DNA of 64,000 bases. It comes from CAZFVY01 sp964522665. GTDB lineage: Bacteria > Verrucomicrobiota > Verrucomicrobiia > Limisphaerales > CAZFVY01. Below, piece after piece: positions 20,001 through 28,816 of the stretch. Made by a program: the position numbers and the translations under genes. The first letter of the stretch is position 1; the number at the start of each line of letters is the position of its first letter. The stretch spans positions 15,058-79,057 of the forward strand of contig CAZFVY010000019.1 in the NCBI GenBank assembly GCA_964522665.1, written 5' to 3'. The notes under the pieces are model-generated. The model saw nothing but the letters and a program-made list of their open reading frames with translations. It searched no databases and was not told where the DNA came from.

Positions 20001-23000
20001 CGGAATCGCGGTCGATGCCGCCGGCAACCTCTACGTCTCTGATTATTATAACAACACCGTGCGCAAGATCACCCCGGGTAATTCCGTCACGACGCTGGCC
20101 GGCCAGGCGCCGGTCGCGGGAAGCGCCGACGGGCTCGGCGCCGCCGCGCGTTTTAATCGCCCCTGGGGCATCGCGCTGGACTCCGGCGGCAACCTTTACG
20201 TGGCCGATCGCTTGAACCATGAGATTCGCAAAATCACCTCGGCGGGGCTGGTCAGCTCGTTCGCTGGACTCGCCGGCGTCGCCGGCAGCGCCGACGGAGT
20301 CGGCTCGAACGCGCGATTCAATGAGCCGATGGGCGTGGCGGTGGACGGCAGTGGCACGGTTTATGTCTGCGAGTTTGGAAACTCAACGATTCGAAAGATC
20401 GCCGCCGACGGGACCGTCAGCGCCTTTGCGGGCGCCGCGGGAGCGCCGGGAACCGCCGATGGCGTGGGCGCGGCCGCGCGATTCAACCAACCGTTGGGGG
20501 TGGCGCTGGACGGCGCCGGGGCGCTTTACGTCGCGGATACTTTTAACTCGTTGATTCGAAGAATCGCGGTGGATGGAACAGTGACTACGCTGGCGGGCCA
20601 ATCTGGTTCCGGAAGCTCGGACGGCGTCGCGGGCGCCGCCCGATTCAACCAGCCGAACGGCATCGTGGCCGATGCCGCCGGTAATATTTATGTCGCGGAT
20701 ACCGGCAATCATACCATTCGCGCGGGAGTAACCCTCGGGGCGCGGATTACCAGCGCACCGCAGAGCCAGGCGGTTGGCGTCGGGGCGACCGTCACGTTCG
20801 CGGTGAGCGCGAGCGGGGCGGGCGCCTTGACCTATCAGTGGCAATTCAACGGGGTGAATCTGCCAGGGGCGACCGGCTCTTCGTTAACGCTAAACAACGT
20901 CCAGGCCGCCTCGGCGGGCGTTTACACCGTGATCGTGGATGATGGGTCGAATTTCGCGAGTTCAGCGGCCGCCGTCTTGACGCTGAGTCTGCCCGCGATC
21001 GCCACGCAGCCGCAGAATCAGACGGCCCCGGTTGGTGGTTCCGCGACGTTCACGGTCGTGGCCAACGGGGCGTCGCTGAGTTATCAGTGGCTTAAGAATG
21101 GCACGGGCATTCCGGGCGCGATCGGCGCGAGCCTGACGTTGAGCAACGCGCAACCTTCGGACGCCGCGAGTTATGCCGTCGTCGTGAGCAATTCCGGCGG
21201 CTCGGTGACGAGCCAAAACGCCACCTTGACGGTCGTCGCTCCGCCGGTATTTACGCTTCAGCCCCAAAGCCAGAGTGTCAACGCCGGAGCGGCCGCCACC
21301 TTTACGGTCGCCGCGAGCGGCACGGCGCCAAGCTATCAGTGGTACAAGAACGGGACCGTGATTGCGGGCGCGACCAGCCCGACGCTGGCGCTGGCCGCGG
21401 CACAGGTCGCGGACGCCGCCGCCTACCTCGCGGTGGCGAGCAATTCCGCCGGGTCCGTCACCAGCTCAGTCGCCACCCTGACCGTGGTGATCGCCCCGGC
21501 GATCACCGCGCAGCCGCAGAGCCAGAGGCTCGCGACCGGCGCGAGCGCGACGTTCAGCGTGACCGCCTCCGGCGTCCCGGTGAACTATCAGTGGAAAAAG
21601 AACGGCGTGACGCTCGTCGGCGCCACCAGTTCTTCACTCACGCTGGCCAACGTCCAATGGCCGGACGCCGCGGCCTATTCGGTGGTTGTGACGAATTCGG
21701 CCGGCGCGGTCACCAGCGCGAGCGCGCAACTGACGGTCATTCTGCCGCCCGGCGTCGGAGTGGACTCATTCACCACCCTTGCGGGGGGCAGCGCCGCCGG
21801 GAGCCGGGACGGCGCCGGATCGGTCGCGCGCTTCGCGCAACCGGCGGGCATCACCGTGGACGGATCGGGCAATATATATGTGGCCGACAACCTCAACGAC
21901 ACGATCCGAAAAATCACGCCGGACGGGACGGTCAGCGCCCTGGCGGGACAGCCGGGCGTTTCCGGCAGCGCAGACGGCGTTGGTTCCGGCGCCACGTTCA
22001 ATCGCCCCAGCGGCATCGCGATCGATAGCGGCGGCAATCTTTACGTCGCCGACGCCCTTAGCCACACGATCCGCAAAGTGACCGCCGCGGGCGGGGTCAG
22101 CACGCTGGCCGGCCAACCAGGCGTCGCCGGCAGCGCCAACGGAACGGGCTCCGGGGCGTCGTTCAATTTCCCCCTCGGGGTCGGGGTCGATTCCGCGGGC
22201 AACGTCTATGTGGCCGACTCGGGCAACGCGATCATTCGCAAGATCACGCCGGGCGGCGTGGTCACCACGCTCGCCGGGCAGGCGGGGGTTACGGGCACGA
22301 CGGATGGTTCCGGGTCCGCCGCGCGTTTTATTCAACCGACCTCCCTGGCCGTCGATAGCGCCGGTAATCTATTCGTTGCGGACCAATCCAATCCTTTGCT
22401 TCGCAAGGTGACCCCTGCGGGAGTCGTGACGACCACGCGCATCGCGCTTGGGCAAAACGGGGTACTTTGCGTGGATGGGGCGGGAAATGTCTTCGTCGCG
22501 GACACCAGCGATGGAACCGTGCGAGAAACGACTTTGGCCGGCGTACTGAGCACGTTGGGAGGCTTGGCCGGCAACTTTGTTGGCGGCGACGGGGTCGGGT
22601 CCAACGCGCGTTTCAACGGGTTCGGCGGCATCGCCGTGGATGGCGCGGACCACCTCTATCTCACGACCGTGAACTTGGTCAAAACCGGCGTGCCGATCGC
22701 CCCGCCCGTGACCAGCCCGCCCCAAGACCAAAACGTCGTCGCGGGCTCCAGCGCGACGTTCAGCGTCGCCGCCAGTTGGCCGACGGCGGTTACTTATCAA
22801 TGGCAGTTTAACGGCGTCAATCTGCCGGGCGCGACGGGTACCACCTTCACGGTGATCAACGCCCAACTCGCCAACGCGGGCGTTTACGAGGTGATCGTCG
22901 ATGGGGGAGGCGGGTATGCCAGCAGCGCCACGGCGACGTTGAGCGTCGGCGCCGCGGCCGTAGCCCCGGTCATCACCAGCCAGCCGCAAAGCCAGACCGT

Positions 23001-26000
23001 GACCGCTGGGGACAACGTCAGCTTCAGCGTGTCGGCGGGCGGGACCTCACCGCTGAGTTATCAATGGCAGTTTAACGGCGGCGCTATTCCCGGCGCGACC
23101 AGCGCGACCTTCTCACTGAGTAACGCGCAAGCCCCCAACGCCGGCGCCTATACCGCGTTGGTGAGCAACACGGCGGGCTCCGTGACCAGCGCGGCCGCCA
23201 CCTTGACGGTCAACCCCGTCGCCGTAGCGCCGGCGATCACGGTCCAACCGTCGAACCAAACCGCGACGGCGGGTGGCAGCGTTGGCTTCAGCGTGACGGC
23301 CAGCGGGACGTCGCCCCTGACCTATCAGTGGCAATTCAACGGAGCGACCCTCCCCGGCGCGACCAGCCAGTCGTTGACGCTAAACAATGTCCAGTCGGCC
23401 AACGCCGGAACCTACACCGTCGTGGTGAGCAACACCGCCGGCTCCGTCACCAGCGTCGCCGCCACGTTGACCGTGAATCAAGCGGTGACACCCCCGGCCA
23501 TCACCGGCCAACCTCTTAGCCAGACGGTCGCGGTCGGCGCCATGGTGATGTTCACCGTCACAGCCACCGGTTCCGCGCCCACTTACCAATGGTTGAAGAA
23601 CGGGACGGGCATTCCCGGGGCGACCGGCGCGACGCTCACGTTAAACGCGGTGCAACTCTCCGACGCCGGTTCTTATACGGTCGTCGTCAGCAACTCGGGC
23701 GGCGCCGCCATCAGCTCCGCGGCGACGTTGACCGTAAACCCCGCGATCATCGCGCCCGCGATCACGACCCAGCCGGCCAGCCAAACCGTGCTGCCCGGCG
23801 CGAGCGTAACCTTCTCGGTGGTCGCGACGGGAACCGCCCCCAGCTATCAATGGCAAAAGAACGGCGCCGCGATCAACGGCGCCACCAGCCCGTCGCTCAC
23901 GATTAACAACGCGCAGGTCGCCGACGCCGCGACCTACACCGTCGTGGTCTCCAATACCGCCGGCGCCGTGACGAGCGCTCCGGCGACCTTGGCGGTGAGT
24001 TCCACGACGGTCGCGCCGACGATCACGAGCGGGCCGCAGAGCCAGACGGTCACGGCGGGCGCCAACGTGACCTTCAGCGTCGTCGCCAACGGCTCTTCTC
24101 CCAACTTTCAATGGCAGAAGAACGGGGTGGGGATAACCGGGGCGACGAGCGCCACACTTACGCTGAACAATGTTCAAGCGGCGGACGCCGCCGCCTATAC
24201 GGTGACCGTCAGCAACACCGCCGGCTCCGTCACCAGCGCGGCGGCGAGCCTAACGGTCAATCCCGCCCCGACGGCGCCGAGCATCACGACGGCGCCCCAG
24301 AGCCAAACGGTGGCGGTGGGCGCCAACGTGACGTTTACCGTCGCCGCCAGCGGGACCTCGCCCGCTTACCAGTGGCAGAAGGACGGGGTGAATATTCCTG
24401 GCGCCACCGACGCGACGCTTTCCCTCAACGGCGTCCAGTTGGCCGGGGCCGGCTCGTATGCGGTCATCGTGACGAACGTCGCGGGTTCCGTGACGAGCGC
24501 GGCGGCCGTGCTTACCGTGCTCACGCCCCCGACGATCAGCAATTCGCCCGCGAATCAAACGGCCGGCGTAGGCGGGAGCGTGACCTTCACCGTCACCGCG
24601 AGCGGCAGCTCGCTGAGCTATCAATGGCAAAAGAACGGCGCCAATCTCAACGGGGCAAGCGGGCCCTCGCTCACGCTGAACAATCTGCAACCGAGCGACG
24701 CCGGGTCCTACGCGGTGGTCGTGAGCAACCTCGCCGGGGCCGTGACCAGCGCGACGGGCGTACTGACGGTGGCAACCCCGGTGACGATCAGCCAGGCGCC
24801 CGTCAGCCAAACGGTGATCGCGGGTGGAAAGGTAACCTTCAGCGTGACGGCGGACGGCTCGGCGCTGAGCTATCAATGGCAGAAGAACGGAACCAATATC
24901 ATCGGCGCCACCGGCTTGGCGTTTACCATCGAGGGCGTCCAGGAATCGGACGATGGCGTTTACGCCGTGGTGGTCAGCAACGCGATCGGCGCGCTGACCA
25001 GCGCGGCCGCCACCTTGACCGTTCTGACGCCGGTAACGATTGTCACGCCGCCCGTCAACCAAACGGTGATCGCGGGAACGAACGTGAATCTCACGGTTAC
25101 GGCTACCGGCACGGCGCCCCTGAGCTACCGCTGGCAATTCAACGGCGCCGATTTGACCGGCGCCACCAACGCCACGCTGGCGCTGAACAATGTGCAGCCC
25201 GGCGCCGCGGGTTCTTACGCGGTCATCGTCGGCAACACGGTTGGCTCCGTCACCAGCGCGGCGGCCACCCTCGTCGTGCTGGCGCCACCGACGATCGCCA
25301 CTCCGCCGCGCGGCACGGACGTCGCGCTGGGAGCGAACGTCACCCTGTCGGTCGCGGCGACCGGGACGGCGCCGTTGAGCTATCGCTGGCTGTTCAACTC
25401 GTCGCCCGTCCTGTCGGCGACGAACGCGACGTTGAGTCTGCTGAATCTTCAACTCAGCGATTCAGGCGCCTATGTCGTCGTGGTGAGCAATCCGGCCGGC
25501 TCGGTGACGAGCGCGCCGGCGATCGTGACAGTTCATCAGCCCCCGCGCATTACGTCGCAACCGCAAGGCTCGACCAATTTCACCGGCGAGTCGGTGGTTC
25601 TCTCGGTCCGCGTGGACGGCGAAACTCCGTTCAGCTTTCAGTGGCAATTCAATGGCGTCGCGTTGCCGGACAAGACGGACGACCACATCCTTTTGTCCCC
25701 GCTGCTGGAGTCCAACGGCGGGATTTACACCGTCGTGGTCAGCAACGCGTACGGCTCGGTGACCTCACAAGGAGCGATCTTGAAGGTCAATCCGCGATTG
25801 GTCGCCAACCCGCCGGCTACTCCCGGCTCGAACAAAATCACCCTGTCGCTGGCGGGCAATCCGGGCGAAACGTACCAAGTGCAAGCCTCCGACGACCTCA
25901 CGCATTGGACGACCGTGGCGATCTTGACCATCGTCAACGGCGTCGCCACTTATACCGACACCGCCGGTCCCGGAACCCAGCAGCGCTTCTATCGGTTGAT

Positions 26001-26010
26001 CATGCCGTAG
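17029..26010 (+). CDS. Giant secreted FG-GAP / NHL / Ig repeat protein (2993 residues)
   Basis: The start at 17029 follows AGGGA and opens a signal peptide (to about residue 35). Domains in order: seven FG-GAP repeats of the D-DGDGK-D type (64-417, one propeller), a chitobiase-C-terminal-like domain (434-520), InlB-type repeats (520-734), two Ig-like domains (737-902), six NHL repeats (907-1234), four Ig-like domains (1236-1570), six more NHL repeats (1577-1884), twelve Ig-like domains (1887-2920) and the ETYQVQASDDLTHW C-terminal domain. The Ig units are about 85 residues long, start with a QPQSQTV-like strand and contain YQW-KNG; they lack the disulfide cysteines. No catalytic domain is visible. 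Role inferred: surface display, adhesion or carbohydrate/protein binding, by three beta-propellers on a long Ig stalk. Confidence 0.92.
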   Translation: MRMRNTKTFHHALLLNLAVCVGILAMRPAPALAALPLDTNSFSLNGGFPLGLHNDGTVRGNTMVGDFDGDGLLDFVVAGRDPSQSNLEFFRNVGTGADLSPASFARTELTALGSPGFARAVDVDGDGRLDLVLYSAGGGSLTVVRNTTILGGANPVTFAAGIDFATGGSIADVAVADIDADGKPDLVVALSGGTALVLKNTSVAGTIDSGSFGTPVSYPVAANPACLAVGDLDGDGKPEIVVGCGGTGGSVSVLRNLGGTFAPRVDYALDSSFRIRIADMDGDGKPEIVVNNGVIHVMINNTSPGTIDATSFLFHADLQLPTAMGDFTLADLNGDGKPEIVGGGSGRFAGQSGNQGNNWVMVIPNNSTPGNLSAGTFGGVVDYAYAGTPESSGGTVAVADLDNDGKPDIIFVDFSGENIAETDVNLLRNVLATAGTPVITINGVRIDSGLLTATDSAQVALTTSFPGGKLFYTLDGSAPTASSLAYTNAFSVNSGLTIRAIAYTSDNSQSIASGTVQLAFQYSLTATTGGGGSLAALPASGPYTANSVVQLTATPLAGWNFINWTGDASGTNPVVNVTMDRARSIQAVFGSGINPVIVGSGAITTSPAQSVFAYGSTVTLTASPQAGNYFKQWGGVLSGSANPTSLIISSPNQTVAAQFLALPANGFTLQTSITGPGTVTVSPQNNVYTNGQSVTLTAAPAGSFTGWSGDVTGTSNPLVLTPNQSLVIAATFVDSSLLTIVTQPQSQAGLIGGSATLAVAASGAALNYQWLKNGAAIPGATNATLTLNNLQATDAASYLAVVSNAAGSVSSQAAALTLVTLTTLPQSQTVNVGANVTFSVAVAGASVSYQWKKNGAAISGATAATLTLNNAQFADAGNYTATISGSFGSATTPIAALKLIVPPGVQGYSFTTFAGLAGAQGSADGPGASARFFLPIALAMDGAGNLYVTEFSNQTVRKITPAGVVSTLAGLAGSAGSADGTGSSARFDSPVGIAVDAAGNLYVSDYYNNTVRKITPGNSVTTLAGQAPVAGSADGLGAAARFNRPWGIALDSGGNLYVADRLNHEIRKITSAGLVSSFAGLAGVAGSADGVGSNARFNEPMGVAVDGSGTVYVCEFGNSTIRKIAADGTVSAFAGAAGAPGTADGVGAAARFNQPLGVALDGAGALYVADTFNSLIRRIAVDGTVTTLAGQSGSGSSDGVAGAARFNQPNGIVADAAGNIYVADTGNHTIRAGVTLGARITSAPQSQAVGVGATVTFAVSASGAGALTYQWQFNGVNLPGATGSSLTLNNVQAASAGVYTVIVDDGSNFASSAAAVLTLSLPAIATQPQNQTAPVGGSATFTVVANGASLSYQWLKNGTGIPGAIGASLTLSNAQPSDAASYAVVVSNSGGSVTSQNATLTVVAPPVFTLQPQSQSVNAGAAATFTVAASGTAPSYQWYKNGTVIAGATSPTLALAAAQVADAAAYLAVASNSAGSVTSSVATLTVVIAPAITAQPQSQRLATGASATFSVTASGVPVNYQWKKNGVTLVGATSSSLTLANVQWPDAAAYSVVVTNSAGAVTSASAQLTVILPPGVGVDSFTTLAGGSAAGSRDGAGSVARFAQPAGITVDGSGNIYVADNLNDTIRKITPDGTVSALAGQPGVSGSADGVGSGATFNRPSGIAIDSGGNLYVADALSHTIRKVTAAGGVSTLAGQPGVAGSANGTGSGASFNFPLGVGVDSAGNVYVADSGNAIIRKITPGGVVTTLAGQAGVTGTTDGSGSAARFIQPTSLAVDSAGNLFVADQSNPLLRKVTPAGVVTTTRIALGQNGVLCVDGAGNVFVADTSDGTVRETTLAGVLSTLGGLAGNFVGGDGVGSNARFNGFGGIAVDGADHLYLTTVNLVKTGVPIAPPVTSPPQDQNVVAGSSATFSVAASWPTAVTYQWQFNGVNLPGATGTTFTVINAQLANAGVYEVIVDGGGGYASSATATLSVGAAAVAPVITSQPQSQTVTAGDNVSFSVSAGGTSPLSYQWQFNGGAIPGATSATFSLSNAQAPNAGAYTALVSNTAGSVTSAAATLTVNPVAVAPAITVQPSNQTATAGGSVGFSVTASGTSPLTYQWQFNGATLPGATSQSLTLNNVQSANAGTYTVVVSNTAGSVTSVAATLTVNQAVTPPAITGQPLSQTVAVGAMVMFTVTATGSAPTYQWLKNGTGIPGATGATLTLNAVQLSDAGSYTVVVSNSGGAAISSAATLTVNPAIIAPAITTQPASQTVLPGASVTFSVVATGTAPSYQWQKNGAAINGATSPSLTINNAQVADAATYTVVVSNTAGAVTSAPATLAVSSTTVAPTITSGPQSQTVTAGANVTFSVVANGSSPNFQWQKNGVGITGATSATLTLNNVQAADAAAYTVTVSNTAGSVTSAAASLTVNPAPTAPSITTAPQSQTVAVGANVTFTVAASGTSPAYQWQKDGVNIPGATDATLSLNGVQLAGAGSYAVIVTNVAGSVTSAAAVLTVLTPPTISNSPANQTAGVGGSVTFTVTASGSSLSYQWQKNGANLNGASGPSLTLNNLQPSDAGSYAVVVSNLAGAVTSATGVLTVATPVTISQAPVSQTVIAGGKVTFSVTADGSALSYQWQKNGTNIIGATGLAFTIEGVQESDDGVYAVVVSNAIGALTSAAATLTVLTPVTIVTPPVNQTVIAGTNVNLTVTATGTAPLSYRWQFNGADLTGATNATLALNNVQPGAAGSYAVIVGNTVGSVTSAAATLVVLAPPTIATPPRGTDVALGANVTLSVAATGTAPLSYRWLFNSSPVLSATNATLSLLNLQLSDSGAYVVVVSNPAGSVTSAPAIVTVHQPPRITSQPQGSTNFTGESVVLSVRVDGETPFSFQWQFNGVALPDKTDDHILLSPLLESNGGIYTVVVSNAYGSVTSQGAILKVNPRLVANPPATPGSNKITLSLAGNPGETYQVQASDDLTHWTTVAILTIVNGVATYTDTAGPGTQQRFYRLIMP
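22690..25790 (+). repeat. Twelve consecutive Ig-like coding repeats
   Basis: Within the giant protein gene, a unit of about 255 bp is repeated twelve times without interruption, each encoding one Ig-like domain (strand motif S-QTV-AG, then SYQWQ-NG, then YTVVVSN-AGSVTS). Units differ at many positions, so this is an old array kept by selection or occasional recombination, not a recent tandem expansion. Confidence 0.85.
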
Positions 26011-26020
26011 GCGCCGCGTT

Positions 26021-26186
26021 ACCCTTAAAACGGCAGTGCGAGCACGCCAGATTGAGTAAGGCTTTGGAGCAGCAATGCTTTGGAAAAAGCGAAGCCATAC
26101 CCGCAGCGGTCTGGTGAACTTTTTCCGAAACGTTTATGCCCAAATGATTACGCGAGATGCCGTGCTCCTACTGCCGTTTTAAGGGT
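26021..26186. mobile_element. MITE-like palindromic element, about 166 bp
   Basis: The ends are 26-bp inverted repeats with two mismatches: 26021-26046 (ACCCTTAAAACGGCAGT, then GC, then GAGCACG) and its complement at 26161-26186. The interior has no coding potential. The right arm abuts the TAA of the kinase gene and the left arm begins 10 bp after the giant gene's stop, so it sits exactly between two convergent genes. This may be a miniature inverted-repeat element, and it could also act as a two-way terminator. No clear target duplication is seen. Confidence 0.65.
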
Positions 26187-27049
26187 TACTTGACGTAGAG
26201 CGCGGACTGTAAATCGCGCACGAGCACGCTCATGTACGGGTAGCGTTTTTCCGGGTCGCGCTCGAGGCATTTGAGGATCACTTTTTCGAGGGCGAACGGG
26301 ATGTCGGGATTGTGCGTCCGCGGCGGGACGAAACTGAGCGCGCGATCTTCGATCTGGCGCTGCAGAATGTCCTTCGGCGTGTCGCCGGGAAAAGGCTTGT
26401 TCATCGTCAGAATCTCATACGCGGTGACGCCGTACGCAAAGATGTCGGCCCGATGATCGACCGGTTGGCGCAGCAACTGTTCCGGGGACATGTATGCCGG
26501 GGTGCCGGGGTTGCCGGAGAGCTTCTTCGGCTTGTCGGGCTTCGGACGGGCGAGATCGAAATCGACCAACCGGACATTGCCCGTGCGGCTGACCAGCACG
26601 TTTTCCGGCTTGAAATCGAGGTGCATGAAGCCGCTGTCGTGGACGTGCTCCAAAGCGATCGCCATGTCGATCAGGATATTGCCCAGGTTCTCGACGAGGA
26701 CGGGGTCGGTGCGCGCGAGTAATTGCTTGAGATTGGACGCCTCAATGTAATCCATCACCAAAAACGGGATGCCGCCAACCTTTCCGTGCTCGACATAGCC
26801 GATCACGAATTCGTGGTTGTGAATCTTCGAGAGCACCTCGCACCCGCGCAAAAACCGGGACTTCGCCAGGAAATCGAAGAGGAGTGAACTCTTCATCTTC
26901 TTCATGGCGAACGTGGCGCCCTTCTGGTCCGTGGCGATCCAGACTTCGGCGACGCCGCCGCTATTGATCTGTTCGTGGAGCCGGTAGCGGCCAAAGGTGA
27001 TCGGTCCAGCCGGCGTCGGGGAATCGGAATCGGTGGGTGGCGGCGGCAT
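26186..27049 (-). CDS. Ser/Thr protein kinase with altered HRD and DFG motifs
   Basis: A 287-residue, soluble, single-domain Hanks-type kinase without membrane segment. The glycine loop is NSGGVAEVW, the ATP lysine is in FAMKKM (residue 50), the catalytic loop reads HLDFKPEN (about 142-149) instead of HRDLKPEN, and the metal loop reads DFD (about 162-164) instead of DFG. APE is SPE, and the alpha-F aspartate is present in HRADIFAYG. The aspartate, lysine and asparagine needed for chemistry are therefore kept, but the RD arginine and the DFG glycine are not, suggesting unusual control of the activation loop. A proline-rich start precedes the domain. No neighbour obviously encodes its substrate. 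Confidence 0.88.
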   Translation of the reverse strand: MPPPPTDSDSPTPAGPITFGRYRLHEQINSGGVAEVWIATDQKGATFAMKKMKSSLLFDFLAKSRFLRGCEVLSKIHNHEFVIGYVEHGKVGGIPFLVMDYIEASNLKQLLARTDPVLVENLGNILIDMAIALEHVHDSGFMHLDFKPENVLVSRTGNVRLVDFDLARPKPDKPKKLSGNPGTPAYMSPEQLLRQPVDHRADIFAYGVTAYEILTMNKPFPGDTPKDILQRQIEDRALSFVPPRTHNPDIPFALEKVILKCLERDPEKRYPYMSVLVRDLQSALYVK

Positions 27050-27139
27050 TTCAGCTATTTCTGCGGTTTCTCTAACACGTTACCGAATCCTTCGCCACTG
27101 GTTTTTTGTTTTTGCGCCGCGCCGCGCGCGGCCTCAATC

Positions 27140-27533
27140 GGATTTGGCTTTCACCGAAAAGCCGCCAGCGGTAATTTTCGCGCCAACCTAAACGCCGCTC
27201 GTGGATAACGCCTACCTGCCCCAAGATTTTTCGTGGCCAAAATTGGTCCGCGCGGGCTGGCGGCCGTGGGCGTGGCGGCTCGGCCTCGTCTGCCTCTGGC
27301 TGACCGGCGCTCCGCGCGGTTTCGGCCAGGCGCGCTCATGGCATGAAGAGGCCGGTTTCCGCTGGGCGGAATTGACGGTCCCCAGGCCCGGCAGGACCGG
27401 GTTCACGCTTTTGCCGCCCGAGCAGACCGGCGTCAGTTTTACGAACCAGTTGACCGAATGGCAGGCCGCGTTCAATCGCGTCCTCCTCAACGGCTCGGGC
27501 GTCGCGGTCGGCGATGATGACCAGGACGGTTTG
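27140..27533 (+). repeat. Direct repeat copy 1 flanking the Abi-like gene
   Basis: These 394 bp match 28423-28816 end to end without a net gap, with scattered substitutions (15 of 111 encoded residues differ). The repeat covers about 60 bp of leader, including a GGCTTT-caccga-AAAGCC hairpin, and the first 111 codons of an FG-GAP/UnbV gene. Similarity stops sharply at both ends. Confidence 0.9.
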
Positions 27534-27623
27534 ATTGCGACCGTAACCGCCAGAACGTACAAGGTTGGAAGGGCAGGTTGGGCAAAGCTCTCTGACGCCA
27601 TTTCGAAATTGCCCACCCAATAA
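27201..27623 (+). pseudogene. Truncated 5' fragment of an FG-GAP/UnbV gene
   Basis: The first 111 codons correspond to the start of the full gene at 28484 (same MDNAYLPQD start, hydrophobic signal region and LTEWQAAFNRVLLNGSGVAV). After the first FG-GAP aspartates (DDDQDGL) the frame runs into unrelated sequence and stops at 27623, 29 codons later. It keeps the leader but has lost more than 1100 codons. The simplest reading is the remnant of an upstream paralogue, cut by the DNA that carries the Abi-like gene. Confidence 0.8.
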
Positions 27624-27713
27624 CCGGTAGAAATTTGGCCCAAAAAAAACCGGAGGTTCATCACCAGCTTACGCTGGGAGAGGAATAGCCCCCGGACTGT
27701 GGAAATAAAGTAT

Positions 27714-28403
27714 ATGACCGTCGAAGGAGGCGCAAGCGGCTTTTTTGAGAGGTTGAACAGAACTCTGTCCCCTGCTCGTTTTGGCTCGTATAAAAAGCAG
27801 ACCGGTCACGATCACGACGCTCTGTGCAAGTACGTATGGAACACATTGATTTGCGAGGCGTTGTATCCATCGTTCCAAATCCTTGAGGTTGGCTTTCGAA
27901 ACGCTTTGCACTCCGAGATCGCGAAACGCTCGGGCGACCAAACTTGGTTGATGAACGGCGGCGTTTTCTTATATGAGGACGAAAGGGACGTGATCGCCAA
28001 AAGCAGATCGAGCGCCTTAAGCCGAATCCCGGCGCTATCCGAGGATATTCTCGTCGCTGAAATGAATTTCGGATTCTGGACCACGCTCCTGGATGCTCGG
28101 TATGATACAATCTGGCACAAGATTATCAAAGAGGTATTCCCTAATATGCCCAGGAGTAGCAGGACGCGCAAAGAGGCGTCCAAGTCAATGAACACGGTCC
28201 GGAGGCTTCGCAATGCCGCGTTGCATCACCACTCGATTTGGCACTGGTCCGACCTACAGCGACAGCACGGCGAAATGCATGAGTTGATCTATTGGATCTG
28301 TGCCTCAGCGTCAAAACTGGCGAAAGAGATCGACCGATTTCCCTTGGTTTATTCGCAGGGACATGGCCACTACTCCGAGTTGTGCCGCAGAATCTCAAAT
28401 TAG
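27714..28403 (+). CDS. Abi-like (HEPN superfamily) abortive-infection-type protein
   Basis: A 229-residue soluble protein resembling the Abi family related to AbiD/AbiF. The C-terminal half shows the family signature: FWTTLLDARYDTIW, a basic helix, then RLRNAALHHHSIW, which fits the HEPN catalytic pattern R-x(4-6)-H used in RNA cleavage. Phage-triggered RNA cutting or growth arrest is the family expectation, not something visible here. I start it at ATG 27714, about 10 bp after GGA; a GTG at 27699 is an alternative. Composition is less GC-rich than its neighbours. It lies in about 890 bp of unique DNA between two 394-bp direct repeats, which suggests acquisition by transfer. Confidence 0.78.
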   Translation: MTVEGGASGFFERLNRTLSPARFGSYKKQTGHDHDALCKYVWNTLICEALYPSFQILEVGFRNALHSEIAKRSGDQTWLMNGGVFLYEDERDVIAKSRSSALSRIPALSEDILVAEMNFGFWTTLLDARYDTIWHKIIKEVFPNMPRSSRTRKEASKSMNTVRRLRNAALHHHSIWHWSDLQRQHGEMHELIYWICASASKLAKEIDRFPLVYSQGHGHYSELCRRISN

Positions 28404-28422
28404 AACACCCCCAACCGCGGCG

Positions 28423-28816
28423 GGATTTGGCTTTCACCGAAAAGCCGCCAGCGGTAATTTTCGCGCCAACCTAACCGCCGCTTGTGGATAACGCCTACCT
28501 GCCCCAAGATTCTTCGCGGCCGAAACCGGTCCACGCGGGCTGGTGGCCGTGGGCGTGGCGGCTCAGCTTCGTCTGCCTCTGGCTGACCGGCGCGGCGCGC
28601 GGTTTTGGCCAGGCGCGCTCATGGCATGAAGAGACCGGTTTCCGCTGGGCGGAATTGCCGGTCCCCAGCCCCGGCAAGACCGGGTTCACGCTTTTGGCGC
28701 CCGAGCAGACCGGCGTCAACTTTACGAACCAGTTGACCGAATGGCAGGCCGCGTTCAATCGTGTCCTGCTCAACGGCTCGGGCGTCGCGGTCGGTGATTA
28801 TGACCAGGACGGTTTG
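28423..28816 (+). repeat. Direct repeat copy 2 flanking the Abi-like gene
   Basis: Second copy of the 394-bp unit seen at 27140-27533. Here it is continuous with a complete FG-GAP/UnbV gene, so this is the functional context. Confidence 0.9.

Noticed and set aside
24111..26117. Long overlapping open frames (hundreds of codons) inside the giant Ig-repeat gene, on both strands.
   Set aside because: They are shadows of a GC-rich repetitive coding sequence; the Ig-repeat frame carries all recognisable domains.
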